Of a stretch of 64,000 bases of DNA, positions 32,501 through 44,500 are shown piece by piece (position 1 is the stretch's first letter; every line of letters starts with the position of its first letter). Both the position numbers and the translations under genes were made by a program. This DNA comes from Tachypleus tridentatus (taxonomy: Eukaryota > Arthropoda > Merostomata > Xiphosura > Limulidae), in contig NW_027467782.1 in assembly GCF_004210375.1 (NCBI RefSeq), positions 37,127,771-37,191,770 on the forward strand, in the 5' to 3' direction. The notes beneath the pieces are model-generated. The model saw only the letters and a list, made by a program, of their open reading frames with translations, was not told the DNA's origin and did not search any database.

Positions 32501-35500
32501 GAATTAACAGTTCAGAAAATAACACACTTTCTTTCACCTTAAATAATATACTGTAATATTATTTAGTTTGATTGTGTAAGAGCAAACATTATTAAGTTTC
32601 ACACCATTAAGTATATTGGACAATGTAGAAGAAAATATTCACAAATGTAAACGTCATAGTACACAGTTAACTGGGTTTGACATTGTGGATTATAATAAAA
32701 TTCACTGTGTTAAATGTCTATTGCATCACTAACCATGCTTGATAGAACAGAAAATAATAGCACTTTCATCTTAAATTTCTTATGACATTGTTACTTTTTA
32801 TATTAAATGAACATCAATTTACTATATAGAATTATTATACTATATAATTCCAAAATAAAGTAAAACACTGTACTTCAAGTGATCAGAAAGGTAAAAAACA
32901 ATTTATTGTTTCTATTGACATCAATATGTAATACATTATAAACTCCTGTCTCTTCATAATAGTAACAATTAAGTTTTTATATCACATCAAAATTGTGATA
33001 GATCAACACCATGACAATTCTTCAATGCACAAAATTTCGTCTTTAATTAATAACAACCAATGGTCAGTAGGTGTAAACTTGTAAACTGACTCACAAAAAG
33101 AAATCACATCAATGTATTTTATAAACCCACTAAAGGTGCTTTAGAAAATCACTGCAGAAAGAACACAAGTACACAGAAATTCTAAAAGAGATCATATTAA
33201 GTTACAGTTTTGGAACTGACCTATACTTATAACATTAATTACATTAATTTAATAATCACCTTAAACATCAAACGTTTCTCAAAATAATTTCATAATTTAG
33301 ATAAAATTTGAAAGGAAATGCAAAGAATTTATTTCACTTATAATGATTCTTAAGGTGTCTCACTCTAATATCATACATGCGAATGAAGTATTCCTTTATC
33401 ACTGTAATCAATGTATGTGATATTACTAACAGTTAGTATTAAGTACAAGTACAAACATTGCTCATAATTCTCTGTACTTACATTTGTGATGACAGAAATC
33501 TTTCCAACAGAATTAAGAATTCTGTACCATATTCCTATCAAAATAGAATCAACCTATTAGGATAACTGGAATATATTTCAATAACTTTACTGTCTAATCT
33601 TTTTATTATTTTTTTGCTTACAAAACAATTCTCTTTCATTAACATTACATTCATGTATAGAATGGATTATATATATCTCAGCTAAGTTATGAATTAATAC
33701 TTATCACTAAAGACTAATCAGGAGTTATTAATTAACTCTAATAATTCTTCTCTGTATATTTAGTGTAAAAAAAAATCGAGGTTTCAAATAAAACAAACTT
33801 CAAAGTATGAATATTAGATTACTTCACTATCTGGGTAACTAGAAATGTCATAACGAAAATACCTGAAAGGCTAAAATCCAAATATTTCTTACAACTGATT
33901 GGTTCACACATGACTGTCAAATGATTGTTATTATTTACTAATGACAGTCCTCACTCAGTTAATGGAAGAGTGTTTGTATGTCACAAAGAAGTTGGGTATC
34001 ACAACATTATTGTCTACATTTTAAGAGCTTCAGACTGTGATTTCTAACAGATTTACCATGATACATTTGTTTTAGTACCTACATTTATTTCAATATAGTT
34101 TTCCTTTTTGCATGTGATGTATATTGTTGGCTGTGTATTGCACAAGTCCCATCTGTTCTTGAAATTTGCAGAAGAATCTCAAGAGTAAGATTTAATATTT
34201 ATTTATTTTATGAAAACACTAGCATCTTCCAACTTTGGTGAATATTCTAGAAACTCACAATATACTATATAAACCAACATCCCAAGAGCAGGAATAATAT
34301 TATTAGTCAGTTAAAGTCAGTGTGATATAGGCCTCAGAAGCTATTATTGTGATTAACACCAATTAATCATAAAACTACAAAATTGGGAACCAGGTATGCA
34401 GTAGATTTTGAACATTACAAACCATTCAATTTCAACACATTAATTTGGGATATTATTTTTTCTACAAGGACATTAAATAGCATCCCTGGAAAAAGTCAGT
34501 TTGTAATCAGTGCAAAGCCATACAAGATAGCCAGCTTAAGTGATGTGTGACAGTCTCAACTCGGATTGAATTTGCTTGTTATGGGCCTGAACTGTCGATA
34601 AAATATCGGGTTTTAGATTATATATAAAACTCAGTATTGTTTCTAAAACTCTTGTACCTAAACCCTAATTTGTAATAACTATAATTATAATTTGTGACGT
34701 TTTTCTTTTTGCATATTTTAATATATTTGAGTCATAATAGAGAACAGTACATGCCAATCTTTTGAGAAATATCATATTTTAATACATACTAACATTTAAA
34801 TAACAACTAAATTCAAAGTAGTGATTATTTAGAGCAATAATACATAATGTATGTAACATAATAAATCAGAGACTTGTCTGAAATAAAAATATGTAACATT
34901 GTCAATTTACTTTCTTCTTAACAGACTAAAACTAAACAGCTTGCTGTATTCACCACACTGTGCACTCACCAATGTTCTTAACTCTTTCTGCAACAGGTCG
35001 TCGTAAGAAAGTGATAAACTTCCTAGCATCGAGCCTGATTTCTGTGATGTTGTTTAGTAAAGCAAATAATGGTGCCAGAGGAAATGCAACCACAAAAATT
35101 GTGACAAATCCAAACTGCAACACTGGAAAAGGGAACAAATTACAGAAACGTTTATTAATTGAACTGTACATTTAATGTTTGAGGAAGTTTTTATGATTTA
35201 GACAGTTAAATGTATTAATGTAATTCGTGGACTACAATAACAATAATACATGTGGTGACTCCTTGGAAGTATCACACTTTATTACACAGAAATTCTAACC
35301 TTATGGTGTTGATTCAGGTCTAAAGGTGGTTGAATACGAGATTTAATTTCTAGTTTAACATGAAAGTCAAGACAGAAACATTAACATCAAAATCAAGTAG
35401 CATATTAATAATATTTCATTTAAAAAACAAACAAACTAAAACACAGACAAGGACCTTTAAAATGGCTGTTCCAAAAAATACTAATCATTGAGGTGGTGTA

Positions 35501-38500
35501 GCTGTTTTACAGGTATTCAATAAATGTTTCCTCTATACATTAAACTGTTCTGAAAAACAAGCTGAAACCCATAACATTAAAAAAAAATTTCTTTGTTTCT
35601 TGTTAAATGCAAAGTTGTACGATGTGGAATTTGACCCATAACCACAGCGGGAATCAAATGTTTAATCTTAGCATTATAACCCTTCAGGCTAAGCAATAAA
35701 CACAATTCATATCCATTTCTACATCATCAAAAACATTCTAAATGCTGCTCCAACTACGTTTTTCACATACATTATTATCATATCACACATTTCATCTTTA
35801 CTGTTAATTATACATTATATATCTAAAAGTATTTTAAACTACGTTGGAGATACTTAAAATAATTATATTTCATTCATTTCCATAGTAGTCAGTTACTCAG
35901 TTAACTACAATTAGAATAACTTGATTTTAAGGCTCTTGAATGATGTACAAACTACAAGGTCATTGTTAAAGATCTAACATTTTTTCACAGACATGGAAAA
36001 AGTACCATTTTAATCTGTTCAACTTTTTATGTAGAACATATGTATCTATTAATGTAATTATTTTCACATCATTATTTTAAACTTAAGCCTTACCCATTTC
36101 AAGATATTCACTAAAAAAGACCCAGTTCTTCCTGGTTTATTAAGTTGTAGTCACTCTCCCACTGAGTGGGTGCATGGTTTTCATGAGCACACTGACCCTT
36201 TTTATGCACTGACCACTTCTTGTAAGCCCGTAACAGCCATCTAGATAAATACAAAAATATTTTTACCTAGTTTTAAAATAATATCAGTTTTTGTTGTTGA
36301 CATGAATGTATAAATAGTTTAATTTTTACATACAATCTGACATACTACATGTTTGACTGAACATTAATAAACTATGAATCTTGAACATATCAAAATCACT
36401 TTTTGAAAAAAAAAGTACAACAGTTTTAATATCTCAAAATGAGCCAACTGTCATAGAAAATGTTCTTACATGAAATTATTACAATAAATGTCTATTTTAA
36501 CTAAAAAAACTTACGGAACACCCATTTCCACCACGGCGTTAATGAACTGCTTCCCTGCCACAATTATAGCTAACTGCAAAGAGAGTTCAAACAAACACCC
36601 TCCTGTTCCACACTAGAAAGAAATGTAGAAAAACAGTTTCAAAATTACTGTGGCAATACCACTTTAAAAAATATCTCAGAAAGGACACAAGACTGAAAAG
36701 TACAATAAGATACAAGTTAGTGAGTGAGAGCACTAATAACTTGCCCAGGATCAAATGGTCCAAAAAAATAATGTTTCAAACCTCAAAATTTAAAGAATGT
36801 GTGCGACTAACACGAAAAACTTTGATTGATTCTTCATAGTTTAAGTTTCTCATGACAGGCTCAATCCCAGGAACTGACCTAACAATTATTCTGTGCTTGT
36901 TATAGTATTACAATGTATTCACATCATTTGGCAGGCTTTAAGTAAACATAAAAGTTTTTGCACACCAAAGATTATATTTTTTGATGAAGTATTTTCACTA
37001 AAATGTATCTGTGAATACTTACATATGTATAGATGAATAAATAGAGAATTTCTGTTTGCTAGTCTGAATGTTGATTTCCATGTTTAGCTTAAAAATACTT
37101 TTCTTAGTCTCAAAAATTTCAAACCTTTTTCTGTAATATCTAAACCTAAATCCTTGTTACTGGTGTAACCCATGAAGCAGTGAAGAATGACTGTCTGGAA
37201 TGACTTTAAATTGTGATATTAAACTACTTATGTTTATACTAAATAGTTTTATGCTCATAATAGTGTGTGTATGTGTATACATTGTTAAATGTTATTGTTT
37301 TATTGCCTTTATAACCCCTAACTAATTACTATTCATGCCTTAATAAGTTGTAAATCATGTGACAAATATGCAGCTCTTGCTATGCTTTTGAATTCCATTA
37401 TGCACGAGCTACTCATGAACATTTTTTAAAATATTACTATTATTATTAGTTTTTTTGTTTGTGTGTTTTTGGTGTGTTTTATTTTAATTTTGTGCAAAGC
37501 TACACAAGGGCTATCTGCACTAGCTGTCCCTAATTTAGCAGTGCAAGACTAGGGGGAAGGCAGCTTGTCATCACCATCCAGTGCCAACTCTTTCACTAAC
37601 AAATAGTGGGATTGACTGTACCATTATAACGACCCCACGGCTGAAAGGGCGAGCATGTTTGGTGTGACGGGTATTCAAACTCGCCACCCTCAATTTACGA
37701 GTCGAGTGCCTTAACCACCTGGCCATGCCAGGCCTATTATTATTAGTAGTAACAGTAGTACTTATTTTACTCAATCTAACCTAACTGATCTAAAGATATT
37801 TCTATTTTTAAACAATAATTTCCCATGGCAATCAAGGTTAAATTGAAAGCAAAATATGGAATTTTATTTACAGGAAACATTGCAATATGATAAATCACTT
37901 GACAGATGAAAACCACGGCTTTCTATTGGTTTTTAAGTAATACTGAACTGAGTGGCTTAAACACTTATTGGTAATTTCTAATAAAGAGGACGTCACAAGT
38001 GGGTGTGGCAAGATAGATTTGATTTCATGTCTCTGGAACCAAATAATATCAAACGCTATGAAAATTATAGTATGCCTTAGTGAAATTATATAATAATAAG
38101 TGATTTACATTAAATTTCATTTTCTACTTCTTGGAGGGGTGGTAAATAAATTAGAGAAGAAAAGGCCTAGAGAGAAAATGTTACAATTCTTACACTAGAA
38201 AATTCTAGTTTTTTTATTTTAAATATTGCCTTCTGAAAGTAAAATCTTTAAACTTGTATACTATTAAAATATGGATTAAGAGCTATGTTTTCAGAGTTTA
38301 TTTATTAGTATATCATGAAAAGAAAATACTTTAATCAACTTTTGAATGTAACTCACTAAAACCTTAAGACATGCACAGAAAAAAATGTCTACAGAAAAAG
38401 GGTTAATATTGCTATTTTTTCCCAGCCAACAGGAAGTGTTCTTTGAATAAAAATCAAGATTTCATGTTTTTTTACCATGAATTTATGACTTCAGGTCCCA

Positions 38501-41500
38501 AATACCAGTGCAAATACAGGACTTCTTATAGTTATTTGACTGATTGCTATTATGTTATTGAGCAAAACATTGTCTAACCAGGTTTCAGATTGAGCATATA
38601 CATATTGATAAAGTAGGTCATAGATCAGTGTTGTCTGTGTAAAGTAGATTACCTCAAACAGTGCTGGTTAGTAAGGTCATGTGGGAGCTTATGTACATAT
38701 ATCAAAATGCAGTTTGTTAGAACAAGAAAGAAGTAATTTAGGTATGTTACTTTCTAATCTAAATTACATTTGTCTGTGTATAAATGAATAATTATTACTG
38801 ATCTTGGATCTTATCTAAGCCTAGATCTATACTACTGCTAGTAGCAATAAAACTCAGGCCTAAACACAGGTCTGAGCAACACTGAATGATATGTGCAAAT
38901 TGGAGATAGTTTTACAATGCTTTATGTTTAGTGTTGTTTCTACAACACAGTGACAATGCTGGATACTTATAATTTCTTGGGATAAAATTTCAAAAACCAA
39001 AAATTCTTTTGAATATGTCTAAGAGACAACTTAAAAAAAGAACATTGGAAAAGAAAATCACAAAAGTCCTTAATTATAGAACATATTTAGTTTTATAGAT
39101 ACAGTATAAAATCAAATCCTATTTGCAAATTTCAACTTAAACTAAGAACAAACAACACAATAATTAATAAAATATTCCCTTCAATGTTTCAGTTACTTTT
39201 TAACTTATTATTTAAATTCTTAACTCATAATATCCTTACGTATTTAGAAGTTAATTAAGTTAATGGCCATTTTGGCCAACTGACCACCATTTTGCATACA
39301 ATCTTCACATGACTATATCAACTTTAAAGACACTTTACAACATTCATGTTTCAATATTACCAGGAGATATAAATGAAAGTCTGAAAATGGCAAGTTGTCT
39401 TAATTATTTTGGTAGTGCAAAAGTAAATAAAAAGGTAGGATTTTATAAATAATAAACTGCAAACAACAACATGATGTTATTTATTATGACTTAAAGAACA
39501 GAAAAGTGACAATTACATTCCAGTTTTAGTTTCTTAAAAATTACAAGATTACTGAGAAATTAAAAGCCTCTCAAAGGCTTATTTTCTAAAGTTATCTAAA
39601 AATAAAAGTTAACATTTTACTTAAATTGAAAATTGTTTCCAATAATACTTACCATCCACCAACACTCTAGCTAGAATCTCACATTGATAAAAGTGTAGGG
39701 GGCAGTGCAGGCATGATCCACACACAAAGCATTTGTATAGAACAGGAATGTACCAAGAGAAAAAGTGGTACAAGAGTGTGGAAATTACACCCTACCTCTA
39801 TGAAAAATATGCTCTTCACTTGGAGCTTTGTTCCTAAATCAAAGGCAGAACAGAATATGAATAATCATCAAGTAGGCCACCCCTGACCAGACAGCCAAGA
39901 TTCTATGGCTCAGGGTTGAAATTAAGGGGTTGTAGTACCTATATCCCATGTTGCTGGCTATGGTTATCAGACCACAATGTTATATGTGTATATATACACA
40001 CACACTTTAGATACCAACATGTAACCAAAGAATGTTGCATTTGGCACCATCAGAATAACGACACGAAAGTAAGCAACACTTAACAAGTCCAAAAGGTAAC
40101 ACCCGAGGCTAGGAATAATGGGATCCCATATGTCATACTCAACAAATGAACAGAACTCATCTGGTAAGGAATTATGAACATTTGTTTTCAGTCTCTAACC
40201 AAGTGGATAAGGTGTATTCTACTTAACCCTGGAATCATGTGGAACCTGCACTCAACCAAGGACTTACAATGGAATTGCTTTAGTTTCAAAATTATGATAT
40301 AGTGAACCAACCTCCATAAATGATAACCAAAACTGGCACTGATCAAAGAGAAGGGTTTTGCACTCCCCAACTAGATAACTGTATGCAAAATATGAACCAA
40401 ATTTATGAATAGGTTCCCAGGAAGGCTGGAGCCACTCTTTCTGAAAGATGAAAAAAAACATCTAGAAACCCTAGAAGGAGGACCCCTGACTTTGCCCTCT
40501 TCTCCAAGAGTGGTTGAACACACTCAAAAACTTTGGTGGAAAAGCCTCTTGTCTGCCACAGATTCTCAAGCTTCACTAATACAGCCTGGTGTGCTAAAAT
40601 GCACTGGGGAGACCTGAAAAACAGAGCTCTGGAAACTGTGCAATAGGGGAATCAAGTTCCCTACATTTTTTTTCAAAGCAAATCAATCACAATTTATTCA
40701 ATATGAAGATTAGCAAGATCCTTTTAGCTGTATTCATGAATGTCCATGAGTGGCAATCCACAATAAGATAATATCATCTGGTAGGTGCCTAAATGATCTT
40801 ACAGGGCACCTCATTTTGACAGAACCTGTTGCATACTGGTGGTAGTAATTATAATGAAAGTAGTTGCTAGTATCAAGTCAAAAAGAGAAAGCATACTTGC
40901 CTCAGAAGCACTCACCCCAGAATGAGATACCATGAAAATAAAGGGACCCTGAAAAAATAAAAGAGTATATGATTGAGGAAAATACTCATTTCTGGTAAAA
41001 GCTTAGCAGATGTGGTAAAAAATATACAGGAAGTACTGGGACACCATCAGAAGAGAAATTGGCCAGATCATGTAAACAAAAGATAGGAGTGTAATAGAAG
41101 TATTCCACATACCAGCCGACACAATGTCTTCAAAGAACCACTGGACCGAGCAGCTAATGACACTGGATATTGAGAAATAGCTACAATGTCAACAGATGTT
41201 AAGTATGTTTTGGAATTATTATACGGTACTATGAATAAACTGTGTACAAAAGAAAATTTAAATAACAGTTTAACATCTGAACTTTTATAAAACAAAAAAA
41301 CTGACAATGTTATACATACTTCCTCTTGTCGATATCCAAACAATGAATTGTAATGTCCTGGATACCCAACAAACCTGTTGCATCAAAAGATAAATTTTAA
41401 CATAAACAACTTTCTTCACATGTAACATAAAGATAAAAATAAAATCTAAAAAAGTCAATTCTGTATTGATGAACTATTCACACTTTCTCCATTGTCCTTT

Positions 41501-44500
41501 TTCATTTTAAGTCTCCTAAAATCTCAAAGGTAAAACCACAAGTTTGTGGGTAATTAAGCACAAAGCTACACAATGGGTTATCTGTACTCTGCCCACCACC
41601 AGTATCAAAACCTAGTTTCTACCAATGTAAGTTTGCAGACATACTGCTGTGTCATTGGGGTAAGAAGTACAAGTTTAGGACATTTTTAAAAAATAAAGAA
41701 TTCTATGCCATTTCAATAAGTTATTATTAAAATTTCCATGACCATTTAATTCACTGTAAGCACAATAAATGTAAAAAACATTTTAGCTTGTTATATTTAG
41801 ACTTGTACATCAATAAATTATATTATTCAGCTAAAACATTAATTTTATCTGCAATATTTATAAATAAAGGGCCCTCATAATGCTAAGTTTATTTTTAATG
41901 AACAAAAAATAATGTGCTTCAATATTTGATTAGTTACCTATAATCTGAATTTGAAAGGGAATACCCTTTATTATGGTGTTACAAGTTTGTTTTTATTGCT
42001 TAAAACATTTTTCTTACATATGAATTGTAATAATATCTTTGTATTAAAAACTAAAAACCAACAAAAGTAGAAAAAAATGAACACATAAAGGTAAATACAA
42101 CAGTTTAGCACATTGCTTCAACAACTTAATCTACTTCAACCTACACATGCAGACATTAAAATGTTTCAAAAATCATGTTACATGTGATTTTTAAACACTT
42201 CTATGAACAGTAATAAGTTAGTCTACAAAACAACTTGAAAGATTAGTTTTTATAACTATGTATTATCAGCTGTCTTTTAGTACCATTTATTTTGAGTTCA
42301 CTGTTTCTTTTTTTTCATTTCATATTTTAACACAAATTACTCACCTTCCTTTAAAAATGCAATGTAAAAACTGATGAATAGTAGTTGACAAACTTCAACA
42401 TGTACATCTTCAAAGTCAAACTATTTTCATAATCACTTTGAGTGCGATGTATTTCTATATACAATATTTCAGAACAGTATTTACTATTTTACAAAAGAAT
42501 ATTAACATACAGAAAAAGGTTGACATAAATAAAAAATGTTTGATAAACTACCTTAACACTAATGACAACCAATTGATAATACTATTAAACTCCTCATTTA
42601 ACATCCATCATGTCAGAGGTTTTTAGAGCTCTTAGGTGAAACATTAAGTTCTATTCTTCAAATCAAATCTTTAGAGTATAAATATCTTTCTGTCTGAAAG
42701 TGAATTATTTCTTATTTACAAAATTCATTATTTTCCATAGTTATAAATATCATTCTACGTCTGGTTCAGGTCCAGCTTTTAGGTGACTCTGCTGCTGTCA
42801 CACGGAGCAAAGATATTTCTGCAATGTAGTTTTGAGTAATTAGAAATACTACGGTCAAATATTTTTGTATTGAGGGAGAGGAAGTCATAATAAAATACAA
42901 ATCATAGGAACTGAAGACGAATTTTCCGTATTGTTCTTAATTTGTCCATGATCTAAATAAATGTTAAGCCTTATCTTAGCCTCCACCATTTTTTTGTTGT
43001 TGTTGTCAGAAGTAGGATACCAATGACTGTTGATCAAGACAGTTGTGGTCTAGATACACTAGTTTCCATGAATTAGCAAACACGAACTACTTCTCAAGCC
43101 AAATCATTAGGAAACACAAGTTAATTTTAAATCAAAATGATTGACTTCATTCCATACTGTAACAGAAAAAAAAGAGCTTTACATTCTAGTTTTACAGTGG
43201 AAATATCTTTTATGGTAATTTTTATACACATTTTTAGTAATCTTTGACAATTTTAAAATATATAACATGCAGTACTGAAGCCAATTTATGTAATATCTCT
43301 ACATCAATTGACTGCATTAACAAGAGATGTTTTATTGTTTATTGTAACATGATTTTATCTCAAAATAAAATTCCATATTTTAAAATTTATTTTATTAGTA
43401 GCCTTCATACACAAGTTTATAAAAAATTATGTTGAAACACACATATATCCTTAATATAAAATGCATGGGGTCGGTTTATTGGACAAATGCCATATTACAG
43501 ATGGAATGTTCACTATATTTCTGAATTTATTATGGATATCTACACAAGATGTTGCAAGTTGTTAGTAGAATGTACAAGTCTGTTGTATGCTAAATATAAA
43601 ACACACTGGAAAAGTATTTCTAATCAAGAAAGGATGACAATCTGAGTTACATATTAACATGTTGATGTTTATGTAAAGACTAAAAATACTATATCCATGG
43701 CACTGCTTGCATATTGTGCTTGCCTCTAAAAATGTGTATTTACAAGTTTTCCTTTTCAGTATCCCTGTACACTGTATATGATATTTACTGTTCTTCATCA
43801 TGAACTGTCATCAAATCAAATACATAATACCAAATTAAAAGTTACAAATAATCATCTAACCTTAAAATTATCATAAATATATTTATATAAATACTATACA
43901 ATTTTTCATGTATTTCTGCATATATATGTTAGCAATGTGAACAGTTTTCACTGCTTTGATCACAAGACTATATGGTATTGCAACTAAATATACTTTACTG
44001 TGTTTCACACTGACCCACTAGTTTATTTAACAAAACACTCAGACATGATCAATAATAAAACTAAGACTGGTAAAGTGATAAAGTGTGCTGTTAGTGATGT
44101 TCAATATACTTTTACATAATTACTTTCTAATGTTATTTTAATACATTCTGTACAAACAGAAAAGTTAATTAAAAATTCAGATAACATGCATAATGTGGCA
44201 TAAATTAATTTTTTAAAGAAATAAGTTCTATTTTGAAAAGTGTGCATAATTTGGATTTATTCACCAATAAAATGTATATGTTTTTTCAAGATGTATAAAT
44301 TATTCTGATAAACTTTGTGTGACTGCAACAGTATTTATCTAGCACTAAAATAAATATGGATAAGAACTTTTGCAGTCAGATTCTGGTTAAATTTTGTTAT
44401 TCAAAATGATGAACAAAACATACAAAATAACCTATGTTCATTTGGAATTGCCAAAATTAGAAACAAGTAAAACTCACCCAATTCAGTGAGGAAGGTGGCT

